NCBI GenBank assembly: GCA_019918135.1
Contig: WBZZ01001360.1
Coordinates: 1 to 46,669 of the forward strand
DNA length: 46,669 nucleotides
Direction: 5' to 3'
DNA from: Paulinella micropora
Lineage: Eukaryota > Cercozoa > Imbricatea > Euglyphida > Paulinellidae
Positions within the stretch are counted from its first letter, which is position 1, and each line of letters opens with the position of its first letter. The translations under genes were made by a program, and so were the position numbers. Below the pieces are notes generated by a model. The model ran no database searches and was not told where the DNA came from. It saw nothing but the letters and a program-made list of their open reading frames with translations. Below are positions 37,256 through 46,450 of the stretch, piece by piece.

Positions 37256-40200
37256 ATGGAGGTAGCCAGGTCCTACAAGCGCCGTCGTCTGGACGGTGCG
37301 ACCGACGACTTTGTGCTACCGGTCGACGGGCAGAGCGGCGACGTCCTTGTTTCGGACGGTGACGGGGGCGTGAGATGGGCAGCGGGCGGAGTGGCCGCGA
37401 ACGACGCGGTAGCGCTTAATACAGCTCACAGACTGACTACTTCCGGGAACCCGCACTTGGTTGATCTAGCCGATCTGATCACCTTGACGCTGGACACCGA
37501 AGCCAAACTAACCAGCCGGCCGGGATGACTTCCAACAGCTCCGCTGGCTTTGTGGTCTAGCAATTCTGCGCAAGCCTACCTAGCTTTTGACAGCGACTTC
37601 TCGACCTTGTGGGGCACCACTGCGCCCGACAGCTACAGCGGCAACAACTACACCGCCATGATCGAGACGATGGTCGATAATCTCCCTGTGCCTGGCGCGT
37701 GGCTCCAGCTTGATCTGGGCCAGCACGCCAAAGTCGCTGCTTATCACTTCACGTCTGCGGGTGCTATTACCGCGCCCAGGGACTGGGTAGTCGCTTATAG
37801 CGCGGACGGCAGCCGGTGGTTCACTTGGGACAGCCAGACGGCCCAGACCTTTGTCGGCGACAGCCTGCGCACGTTCACGCCTGCGGCCGCGGCCGATTAC
37901 GCCAGGTACCTGCGCATAATCTGCACTAAAAACAACGGGGCGGGAGTTTGGTACATGCGGAGCCTGGCCTTCGACTACCAGCTGTACAATGCCGGCTGCA
38001 TCGAGAACACCAGTTATCCGACCAAGGCCTCGCAGCTGGCGCCCAAGGCGTACGTCGACCACCAGGTGGCAGGAGCAGTGAAGTTCCCGTCGGTCATGCC
38101 TACCCAAAACGACTGTGTCGTGACCATGGACCCAGACGGCTCGATCTTTGCGGTCAAGGACAGGACGCTCATGCAGCCATCTTTGGCTCCTAGCGGTAAT
38201 GGCGCGATCGTGCTCATGGACACCGACTTTACAGTCACGACGATCCCAGACACTCTCGCGAGGCTGCCTAACCCCCTGCCCGCCTCGACCGCACAGCTGG
38301 TGACGGTCGATCCAGACGGCGTGCTAGGCCTGAGCGGCCAAGTAAGCTCGTCGACGCTCATGCTGGCAGGGGCTGGCGGCAACAGTACGCTTTCCGCGCC
38401 TGCTACTGGCTCCGTCGCGCTCAAGCTGCCTGTGGCCCTGCCCAGCGCAGGCACCAAGCAGTTCGTCACGCTCGACAGCGCGGGCCAGTTCGCTACCGGT
38501 GCCATTGGCTTCCAAGGGGGAGACAGTGTAGCAATCGGGACTTCCGCGGGCGACGGACAGCAACCATTCGCCGTCGCGATAGGCACTCAGGCAGGCGCGA
38601 GTGGACAGGGCCAGTTTGGAGTTGCTGCTGGCTACCGGGCGGGATACTCTGGCCAGTCGGATCTCGCCGTCGCGATCGGTGCCTACTCCACGGAGAGCAC
38701 ACAAGGCAATTCATCAGTCTCTGTCGGTCCCTATGCTAGTACGCTCGGCGTACGGTCGGTTGGGATCGACAGTACGGCTATCACGGGTGCTGCCGCCCAG
38801 GAATCGGTCGCAATAGGCTACAGAGCAAAAGCAGCGACATCCCGCTCGATTGTACTGAACGCCACGGGCGCTGAATTAGTGTCCGCTAGCACCGATGCTG
38901 CTTATATCAAGCCGTTGAGGTCGGGCGTCGATTCTACTACCGCCGAGAAGGCGACGCAGTGGAACAGCACGACCGGCAAACTCACCGCCTCTAAATTTAC
39001 ACTCCCGCTTTCGCTGCCCGCCAGCACGTCACTCGTTTCCTTGACGAGCGCGGGCCAGGTAGGCGCGTCTGCGCTCAAGGTACCGGCGTCACTGCCTGGC
39101 AGCACGTCACTGTTGACACTCGATTCCGGTCAGCTCGCGACAGGGGCTGTTAGCTCGCTGTCACTCAGCGGGGCTGGAGGCACCAGCACGCTTTCCGCTC
39201 CTGCCTCTGGCTCCTCTGCACTCAAGTTGCCGGCCGCGTTGCCCTCTACCGGACAGACAGCCCTGGTCACATTAGACAGCAGCGGCAACTTGGGCACTGG
39301 CGCCGCGAATTCGCTAGCGCTGGTAGCTTGGGACCCCTACACGTTTCCTGTGTTCAGCAACTACACTTACGGCAGCACGTGGACAGCGACAGTGAGCAGC
39401 GAAGAGGTCGGTTCCTGGCGAGCCTGGAAAATGTTTGACAACGTCACTGCCGGAGATACAGGCTGGGTCAGCAAGAACTACTACACGTATCCAGCAGGAG
39501 ATTACGATGTGGCGGGCGCGGGCGCGAACGCACAAACCACCAACGGGATACAAGGAGAGTGGTTCCAGCTGCGTCGCTCTGATGGTGCGCGGATGCTGCT
39601 GTCGAGTTTTGATTGGTACCCTCGTGTTTATGTCGGGGATTCAACTGGATTATATGCAACCTGGCCAAGGCTCGAACGACGCTGCCGACCCTCCCACTAA
39701 CTGGACGGTGCTGTACCAGAACACCAGCATCTCTTCTTGGGCAGTAAATGAGGTTTCGAGGACGTTTACACTCACCACTTCGTATACAGCTACTAATTAC
39801 TTCAGAGTCCATCGCTGGGTCATCGAAAAGATCTACCATGGAGGAAACAGTGCAGCCCGCTGGGTACGTTGCACAGAGCTGAAACCTAACTTTGCAGCCG
39901 CTGCTGCCAGCACTTTGCAGCCGCTGCTGCCAGCTCGTTGTCACTCAGTGGGGCTGGAGGTACCAGTGCACTTTCAGCCCCAGCTTCCGGCTCTTCTTCG
40001 ATCAGGCTACCAACCGCCCTGCCAGGCAGCACGGCGCTGCTGACACTCGACTCCGGTGGCCAGCTCGCGACAGGCGCTGCTAGCTCGCTATCACTCAGCG
40101 GGGCTGGAGGCACCAGCACCTTTCCGCTCCGGCGTCCGGCACCTCTGCACTCAAGCTGCCAGCCGCTCTACCAAGCAGTACTAGCTTGGTGTCGCTGGGC

Positions 40201-42051
40201 TCCGACGGCGCGCTGCTGTACGGGGACCAGGCTATCTCTCATGGTCTGAGCCTTGTAGCCACTACGTACGTGAAGAAGCCCGACAGCATGACGAGTAACA
40301 GCTGGAACGGCCTGGTGCGAGTGCGTCCACTTCCGGGAACGGCAATGCGTACGACGGCTTCAATACAGGCTCAAACTTTTCCTGGCAGAGCAACACCAGT
40401 ACCTACAATGCCACGAGCGGCGCCTACACTTCCAGTTCCAGCAAAACGTTTTCGGGCGTAGTGTACCCCGGAGAGTGGCTCCAGCTAGGTTTTGGCACTG
40501 GGGTCGTCCTGCAACAGTACTACCTGCAAGCCCAGTCCAGCGGTCTGGATAAATCGCCAAAGACGTGGCAGGTGGGCACATCGTTAGACGGCACTACCTG
40601 GACGCTGTGGCACACTGGCTCGTACACCTTTGTCGATGGCAATTCCATCACTCTCGCGCAGACCGACAACGCTAGGGCCACCCGGTACGTGGCCATCGTG
40701 GTTGCTACTATCAAGGCGGGAGGGAGTTCTAGCTGGTGCGGAATCAACCACTTTGGCTTCGACTACACATCGTGCCCCGCGATCAAGAATATAGCGGCGC
40801 CGCTCACCACCACCGACGCTGCCAACAAGGCCTACGTAGACGGGCACACGCATACGTCGCCAATGACGATCGGCGCCTCTACGATTGCGAGCACGGGGAC
40901 GGTCGCGCTGAGTCTACCTAGCGCGCTGCCTGCCAGCACTTCTCTGACGTCGCTGACCTCTGCGGGGCAACTAAGTGCCTCTGCGCTAAAGGTGCCAGTG
41001 TCTCTGCCTGGTAGCACTTTGCTGGTGACACTTGATTCTAGTGGCCAGCTAGCGACAGGGGCTGCTAGCTCGCTGTCACTTAGCGGGGCGGGCGGCACCA
41101 GCACCCTTTCCGCTCCGGCTTCTGGTTCTTCTGCACTCCTGCTGCCGACCGCGTTGCCGTCCAACACGTCCTTCGTCTCCTTGTCCAGCGGAAGGCAGCT
41201 AGCCGCCTCTTCCGTCAGAGTGCCTGCTAGCCTGCCCGGCTCGACGTCTTTGGTCACGCTGGACTCGGCGGGCCAGCTTGTGGCCAGCTCGTTGTTGCCA
41301 GCCTCCACGCCGGCCCAGACCGCCGTTCTGAGCCTGACTTCTGCGGGACAGATTGTGACCCAGAGCACTTCGACCACTGTCGGCCACTGCCACGGGCCTC
41401 ACGGGCGTGGATTCGATCGTGTGCGGCAAAAACACGCTGAAGCTGCCGACCGCGCTGCCCTCCGCCGGCACGGACCGTGTGCTCCAAATCAACGACCTCG
41501 GCGAGTTCGAGCTGGGCACCTGGGACCGCGGCCACTGGCTGACGAGTGACACGGCCGTCTCTGTTAATAGTGGAACTGGCAGGAAGACCCCGGTCGATGG
41601 CGTAGTGAGGCTGGCGCCCGTGTACGGCAACATCACCGTAAGCCATGCCAACGGCTTCACGACCTGGCAGAACACGTCCGGTATTCCCAGGAAATGGCTG
41701 ATCACTGCCTCGTTCAAGTTTATTACTTCGGCAGCGGCTACCAACAACCCGCCGACCAGTGGCGCCTTTTACGATGTCTGGGTCGAAAGGAATTCAGTGA
41801 GACCCGCCTCAAGCACCGGCGTACAACAGACAGAAGGCAATTTTGAGGTAACAGGGGGCGCCCATGGGCTCTATGGCAACGGGCGGTACACTTCGCTAAG
41901 CCTGTCGGGTATCATGGAAGTGGCAGCGAACGAGTATATTTGGTTCGAAGCTTACGGCGACACACAAGGCGCTGTCACCTGGAAACTTGTTATTGGTGGG
42001 ACGGCTGTTTATGAAAGGGGTAGAGTGACCATTACCGAGATTCCGGGCTGA
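37256..42051 (+). CDS. Giant trimeric fibre: discoidin-like domains, YadA-type head, C-terminal knob
   Basis: About 1,590 codons. Starts MEVARSYKRRRLDGATDD, then phage-tail-like DGQSGDVLVSDGDGGVRW. Three F5/8 type C (discoidin)-like domains: 37530-37990, 39300-39900 and 40250-40790. Each is marked by a GEWLQL or GAWLQLDLG strand and the first and third by YARYLRII or ATRYVAIV. At 38500-38900 is a YadA-head-like beta roll (SVAIGTSAG, AVAIGTQAG, SVAIGYRAKA). Repeated linkers (SLSGAGGTSTLSAPASGSSALKLP, 24 residues seen in several versions) alternate with these. The end, 41560-42051, is a C1q/TNF-like knob (GNITVSHANGFTTWQNTSG). An in-frame TGA at 37526 and shifts near 37550, 39650, 39930, 40180 and 40315 break it; several are intact in the left copy. 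Such fibres bind host glycans. Confidence 0.85.
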
Positions 42052-42083
42052 TTTTTCTTTGAGTCTGTACTTTTTAATTAAAA

Positions 42084-42365
42084 ATGGACGCTTTGCGACA
42101 AGCACTAGCTGAGAATGAGAACGAGCTGGCCACGTGCCTAGCCCGCCGCCGGATCCTGGCCGTAGAACGAGAGAAGTTACAGCTGCAGATCGCGCTCTGT
42201 GAAAAGGTCTGTGGTTGCAGGGAGACACGCCTGCAGATCAAGCAGTTGATCCAGCAAGAAGAGGAGGCGGAGGCGGCCGCCGAGTCTGCCGCCCACGCGG
42301 CCGTCGAGGCCGAAATGGCACTAGAAGAGACAGTCGTGGAGATGCCTGACACCATCAATGGCTAG
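42084..42365 (+). CDS. 93-aa coiled-coil protein (right copy)
   Basis: Same product as 32119-32400. It starts 32 nt after the fibre stop, directly behind TTAATTAAAA (42074-42083), and ends overlapping the R2 stop (TAG within CTAG). It lies behind the fibre gene on the same strand, so it may be an accessory fibre or virion protein; inference from position. Confidence 0.75.
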   Translation: MDALRQALAENENELATCLARRRILAVEREKLQLQIALCEKVCGCRETRLQIKQLIQQEEEAEAAAESAAHAAVEAEMALEETVVEMPDTING

Positions 42366-43376
42366 AAGTCCTGGTCTAGGCCCCATTCCGGCTCCTTGGC
42401 CGGTGCCCGCGCGTACTCGCTCACTCTTTTCTCGAAAAAGTTAGTCTTGCCTACCACGCCTAGCTGCTCCATGAAGGGCAAGGGACACTTGGCCACCCCG
42501 TACAGCTTTTCGCTCAGGCCCAAGTTCTGCAGCAGGCCGTCGGCCACGAACTCAACGTACCGTTCCATCAGCGTGGCGTTCAGGCCTAACAGGGCCACCA
42601 GCAGCGACTCGCTGATGAACCTCCGCTCGACTTCGACACAGCCGCCACGATCTGGAAAATGCGCGACATCTGCAGCTTGTTCGACACGTGGTGCTTGTAC
42701 AAGTGGCACGCGAACAGGCCGTGCTGCGTCTCGTCCCGCGCAATAAACTCGTTGCTGGTGCACAGGCCCTGCAGCAGGCCCGGGTGCTTTTGTTTCAGCC
42801 AAAAGATGGAGGCGAAAGAAGAGGCGAACTGGACAAGTTCCACACAAGCGAACGCCACCAGCCGCTCGGCAAACGAAGACCGGGCCGGGCTGAGCCACTG
42901 CAGCGCCCACTTGGCTTTTTGTGCGACGGTCGGGACCTGCGTGATCGCATTGAACAACTTGTCCTTCTCTTGCTGGTCGCTGATGATCGTGTCGATCAAC
43001 AGGCTGTAGGTCCGCGAGTGTTCGGCCTCATTAAAGATCTGGTAAGAATAAAAAAGTCTCGCTTCACTGAACTGCACTTCGGCAAAAAATTAGCGGCCAG
43101 GTTCTCTTGGATGATGCCGTCGCTCGAGGCGAAAAAGCCCAGCACCATCTTAATAAAATGCTGCTCGTCCGCACTCAATTTCTTGAAATCGGCCTGTTCC
43201 CGGCTCAGATCAAGCTCGTCTGCCGTCCAGAACGAGCGCAGGGAAGCTTCATAGAATGAATACAGGTCCGGACGCCTGATGGGAAAGAGACAAAACCGCG
43301 ATTCTTCCGGCACGAGCAGTTTTTCTTCAGTGTCCATAATTCGTGCAGCTGCCGGTTGTAGTTTCAACAAGGCCAT
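42362..43376 (-). CDS. Ribonucleotide reductase class I small subunit R2, right copy (frameshifted)
   Basis: Same enzyme as 31143-32122. This copy keeps the radical Tyr (HSRTYSLL), RDETQH, and the C-terminal GLDQDF. It has shifts near 43080 (ANFLPKCSS instead of AEVQFSEA; one base lost) and near 42645 ([10 protein letters not shown]; one C lost from GGCCGG). The left copy is intact at both places. Hence each copy is broken where the other is sound. The N-terminus may extend to ATG 43376 ([13 protein letters not shown]); in the left arm that extension is out of frame. Confidence 0.9.
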
Positions 43377-43448
43377 TCACTCTCCTTTTAATAGTAAAGG
43401 GAAAGAGGATATATTTTTTTCTTATAGCGCAAAACAAAAACAAAGAAC

Positions 43449-43796
43449 ATGTTGCAAAGACGCAAGACCGAACAACGGCTGATGCCCTCGTCGCCAGAGT
43501 CCATCACCGTAACCTCGCACGAGCTCGCACTCGAGCTCAAGCGGACATACAGCGACTTCAGCTGGCAGTCAGTGCCGCAGCTCATTGTTCACGGGGTCAA
43601 GTACCTTGCTCTCTATACTAATCATACTGGCGAGGAGAAGAAGCAGATCCTCGTGTCTGTGCTCGTGGACTTGTGTCCTGACGACAACGTGGACAAGCTG
43701 ATCCCGCCAGTAGTCGACGTGATCTGGGAGCTCGTGAAGGCCGCCCTCGCTTCCAACTGCTGCGAGCTGTGTCCCAAGGTCTGCACGGTCATGTAG
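43449..43796 (+). CDS. Unknown 115-aa helical protein (right copy)
   Basis: Product identical to 30683-31030, intact in both arms, which suggests that the other breaks in the arms are not due to general decay. Divergent from R2; stop overlaps the convergent SLATT gene by 8 nt (43789-43796). Confidence 0.75.
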   Translation: MLQRRKTEQRLMPSSPESITVTSHELALELKRTYSDFSWQSVPQLIVHGVKYLALYTNHTGEEKKQILVSVLVDLCPDDNVDKLIPPVVDVIWELVKAALASNCCELCPKVCTVM

Positions 43797-44449
43797 GCAT
43801 CGGGATCAAGTGCCGGCCCAGCGTCACGGGCGTGCCATGGTGGATCCTGACCGGGTCGCCGCTCGTCACCATCTGCGCTCGCGCTTTGGCCAGCTTCTCG
43901 CGGTCCATACGGTGCGCCCATAACACTACTGCCGGTATGACCTGCTCGTTCGAACGCACTTTCTCCAGGGCCATGGTAATCTTGACCAGCAGCACGTCCG
44001 CTGCTAATCTGAATCGTCTTTTTTAGCCATTTCTACAGACAGCTCGTTCTTAACCATTTCAAAGAGGATCTCACAGGAGAAGTGGCGCTCTGCTTTTTGC
44101 CCAAAGTTGAAAAATGAGTTCACTCCAGAAATGATCGCTACCACAATTAAACATGTGACAGACACCCAGTCGTAGCCCGCCCGGCCCGCTTCGCACGCCT
44201 TGAAGCCGAAGTTGCCGACGATAACGGAGCAGATCGCCGGCACGATAGTAGCCAGCAGCCCGAAGACCAGGAACTTGTTGTAGTAAAAATACCCAGCCGA
44301 GTTATTGAGGCGTGCGTGCAGGGCACATTCGTCCACCACGCTGGCAAAATAAGACTCGTGGCGCGAGGACCATTTTCCTCCTCTCGCTTTACGTCCGAGT
44401 CGTCCGAGTCATGCGAGTCCTCCCGTGGCACCACGACTTTCTCGTACAT
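43789..44449 (-). CDS. SLATT-like two-TM protein
   Basis: Begins MYEKVVVPREDSHDSDDSD (ATG 44449), an acidic Ser/Asp stretch, and after a shift near 44360 continues SYFASVVDECALHARLNNS. Two membrane segments follow (VFGLLATIVPAICSVIVG and VTCLIVVAIISGVNSFF), then the SLATT signature FFNFGQKAERHFSCEILFEMVKNEL. The right arm loses frame near 44025 in a run of six T; the left arm with seven A reads on to VLLVKITMALEKVR and ends at TGA 43789. SLATT proteins are predicted pore-forming effectors in bacterial nucleotide-signalling defence and are also common in giant viruses. Acts in a membrane; its role in the virus is unknown. Confidence 0.65.
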
Positions 44450-44487
44450 CGCTCTTTTTTCTGTTAAAAGAAAGTTTGCGACAAGAT

Positions 44488-44775
44488 TTAAATTTTCGTC
44501 GTCGTCTTCTTCTTCTTTCGCCTGGCCGCTTTTGGCTTGAAGGCCGGCACGCCGGAGCTGTTCTTCTTCTTCTTGGTCAGGGCCAGCAGGTAGCGCGTGT
44601 ACTCGACTGGGTCGTGGTGGTGCTGCTCGACCGGGTCCGGTGGCGGTGCTGCTGCCGCTGCCGCCGGCCGCGGTGCTCGCGGTGGCGCGCCCCTCGCGGC
44701 TCTTACCAACTTCACCCCAGTGCTCCTTACCATTGCGATTTCGTCTTGAAATACATCGCCCACAATAGGCCTCAT
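44488..44775 (-). CDS. Basic Ala/Pro-rich protein, 95 aa
   Basis: ATG 44775: MRPIVGDVFQDEIAMVRS, an Ala/Pro linker, EYTRYLLALTKKKKNSSG and a strongly basic end (RRKKKKTTTKI). Looks like a small DNA-binding or core protein. It may instead be the C-terminal part of the frame described at 44776-45056, joined by a frameshift. No family recognised. Confidence 0.45.
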   Translation of the reverse strand: MRPIVGDVFQDEIAMVRSTGVKLVRAARGAPPRAPRPAAAAAAPPPDPVEQHHHDPVEYTRYLLALTKKKKNSSGVPAFKPKAARRKKKKTTTKI

Positions 44776-45395
44776 GGAATCCGCCGAGCGAGTAGGCCAG
44801 CGTCGAGCATTCCTTGATCTGTATGCCCAGCGAGGTCGGCAGGCCCAAGGCCACCACGTTCGGCAAGATCCTGGTCTGCCCCGCTGGCAGCGAGGTCCCC
44901 GCTCCGTTCTGGGCCGAGGTCTCGAAGCCGAGCACCGCGTGCGCGCTGTCGCTGTTGGACTGATAGCAGTAGATCGCGAACTCGGCGGCCGCGCTTAGCG
45001 TAAACTGCAGCTTCAGGTGCGTGTCGAGGTACGCGATGCCGATGCTCCTCGTCAAGTTTGTTGAGCTTGTCCAACTCGTAATCAATCACCCTGTATCCAT
45101 CCGTTTTCAAATATGTGTATATCGCCATTGGGTTTCCCTTCTTCTTGAAGTGCTTAACCATTTCTTTGTAAATGTGGTCTTTGTGTATCGTGCTGGCTAT
45201 AATAACAATACGGGTCTTTTTGTCCGTCGTTCGTTTCAGGATTTCAAACAGTGCGGTCGTCTTGCCACTCTTCTTGCGAGCGAGAAGAAAGATGTTAGCG
45301 AACGCCTCGTCAAATAACTTATATCCTTTTGCCAACTTCTCGCCATCTCCGTTTTGCTTGACTGGTCTAACTCGTATATCGTTAATTTTTTCCAT
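44772..45395 (-). CDS. Packaging-ATPase-like P-loop protein, truncated at a junction
   Basis: ATG 45395, MEKINDIRVRPVKQNG. P-loop at FANIFLLARKKSGKTTALF, then TRIVIIASTIHKDHIY, as in A32/FtsK-HerA packaging ATPases of virophages and polinton-like viruses. There the Walker A is also (G/A)RK-x-SGKT and the next strand ends with ST-x-x-KD. The real ATPase sequence ends near LDKLNKL (45052). From there the frame reads GC-rich DNA as Arg/Ala/Gly junk to TGA 44772, so Walker B and the rest are missing. A TATA-like TATATAAAAG lies 32 nt upstream. Codon use is AT-rich, unlike everything to the left. Confidence 0.6.
   Translation of the reverse strand: MEKINDIRVRPVKQNGDGEKLAKGYKLFDEAFANIFLLARKKSGKTTALFEILKRTTDKKTRIVIIASTIHKDHIYKEMVKHFKKKGNPMAIYTYLKTDGYRVIDYELDKLNKLDEEHRHRVPRHAPEAAVYAKRGRRVRDLLLSVQQRQRARGARLRDLGPERSGDLAASGADQDLAERGGLGPADLAGHTDQGMLDAGLLARRIP
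44776..45056 (-). CDS. Partial unknown protein, N-terminus lost at the composition junction
   Basis: Protein-like frame SIGIAYLDTHLKLQFTLSA ... AIYCYQSNSDSAHAVLG ... ILPNVVALGLPTSLGIQIKE, beta-rich, GC-rich codons. It cannot be followed above about 45056, where AT-rich ATPase sequence begins in another frame. At its lower end it may shift into the 44488-44775 frame. Could be a capsid- or fibre-like beta protein; no family recognised. Confidence 0.4.
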
Positions 45396-45426
45396 AGCAG
45401 AGACTTCGCCTCCGCACCTCCAAATA

Positions 45427-45436
45427 CTTTTATATA
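45427..45436 (-). promoter_or_regulatory. TATA-like box TATATAAAAG
   Basis: Minus-strand TATATAAAAG, 32 nt before the ATPase-like start at 45395, within an AT-rich intergenic stretch. Confidence 0.45.
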
Positions 45437-45470
45437 TTCTAAAATATATTTTTTATTTTACCTGCGGGGT

Positions 45471-45833
45471 TTATGCCAAAAATTCTAAACAAATAACAAT
45501 TCTTCCACCCAAGAGGTCTGTCTCAATACTGCCATTGTCTGTTTTAAGCACTTTAAATGTGTATTGACCGTCAGTCCAATTAATAATCCCCAAGTTGTAG
45601 CTGAGATTGGAAATGTTTGCGGTGTTGCTATCAGCGAATGTGCCAATAATTCCAATGCGGTCCATATGAAGAATTTTTGTTTTCGTTTCAGTCATATCAT
45701 TCATATAGTGTATATACTTAACATTCATTCTAGTTGGGGTAAAGTTCAATTTAATGGTTGTGTCAAATGTTTTGCTACCGCCAGCAAAATCATTACTCAG
45801 AAAAATAATCTTTTGGAATTTGAAATCACTCAT
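45471..45833 (-). CDS. Small beta-rich protein, 120 aa
   Basis: ATG 45833, intact: MSDFKFQKIIFLSNDFAGG, LNFTPTRMNVKYIHYMND, FKVLKTDNGSIE, GGRIVICLEFLA. Alternating short strands suggest a jelly-roll-type virion protein (minor capsid or penton-like), as expected beside a packaging ATPase in polinton-like viruses. No sequence match is claimed. AT-rich codons; TATAATATATT-type sequence upstream (45858-45870). Confidence 0.5.
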   Translation of the reverse strand: MSDFKFQKIIFLSNDFAGGSKTFDTTIKLNFTPTRMNVKYIHYMNDMTETKTKILHMDRIGIIGTFADSNTANISNLSYNLGIINWTDGQYTFKVLKTDNGSIETDLLGGRIVICLEFLA

Positions 45834-46108
45834 TTGCGATTTTTTGTTTCTATATTTTGTATAATATATTATGTTATTAATATTATTATTTGTGTGCTCT
45901 GTGTTAGGGCGGACCGCCTGCGATTTCTATTCGCGAGTTAGTGATAAAAAAAATGAAAGTTGTCTTTATTGTATTCAAAAAGGAATAAACCAAATTTAAA
46001 TGTGTTTTTATAAATAACGGAAATAATATGTGTCGTAGTTTTGATGAGGCATTGCTCTTAATGTGTGCGGGTGATAGTTCTTGGTATAAAACTCAACTAT
46101 ATGAATGC
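45834..46108. other. AT-rich intergenic region
   Basis: Contains ATATTATGTTATTAATATTATTATTTG (45866-45892) and other AT stretches; no gene seen. Probably holds the promoter of the 120-aa gene. Confidence 0.5.
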
Positions 46109-46450
46109 TCATTTCTTTGAACTAGAAGGTGAAGGAAGGCAGATGCCGATGAGTAAGGTCAAAATACCTACATAAGTGTTAGCAACTTCACACGGTAAGT
46201 TCTTTTCAGACAACCTCACGATACAAAGGGTGATGATGGCGATAATGATACCCATTTGAAATAAGTATTTAATAAGTCTGCTGTCGGTTTTTTGCTTAGT
46301 CAAACAGCAATCCCAGCTGTCCTCGTATTCGTGGTCTAATTTTTTTTCTTCCTGCTTAATTTGGACATCAAGCACGCGGTTCTTTAACTCTGGTGTGAGT
46401 TCGCCTCCATCTACTTCTATGATTGGTGGTGGGTGTAATCTAGGAGGCAT
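46109..46450 (-). CDS. 113-aa membrane protein
   Basis: ATG 46450: MPPRLHPPPIIEVDGGEL, a charged helix (VQIKQEEKKLDHEYEDSW), then two hydrophobic segments (MGIIIAIITLCIVRL and VANTYVGILTLLIGICL), Ser/Lys end. Predicted double-pass membrane protein. Overlaps the end of the upstream gene by 11 nt (ATGCCTCCTAG), so translated from the same transcript or tightly packed. Family unknown. Confidence 0.6.
   Translation of the reverse strand: MPPRLHPPPIIEVDGGELTPELKNRVLDVQIKQEEKKLDHEYEDSWDCCLTKQKTDSRLIKYLFQMGIIIAIITLCIVRLSEKNLPCEVANTYVGILTLLIGICLPSPSSSKK

Larger units (their letters stand above)
37672..44133 (+). repeat. Right arm of ~6.46-kb inverted repeat
   Basis: Reverse-complement partner of 30345-36818. 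Here the outermost genes (fibre at the left edge, SLATT at the right edge) continue naturally beyond the boundaries, so this is the ancestral position. Confidence 0.97.

Noticed and set aside
30345..44133. Inverted repeat as a genome terminus
   Set aside because: Unique genes flank both arms, and the spacer and right flank form a continuous gene order, so it is internal in this contig.
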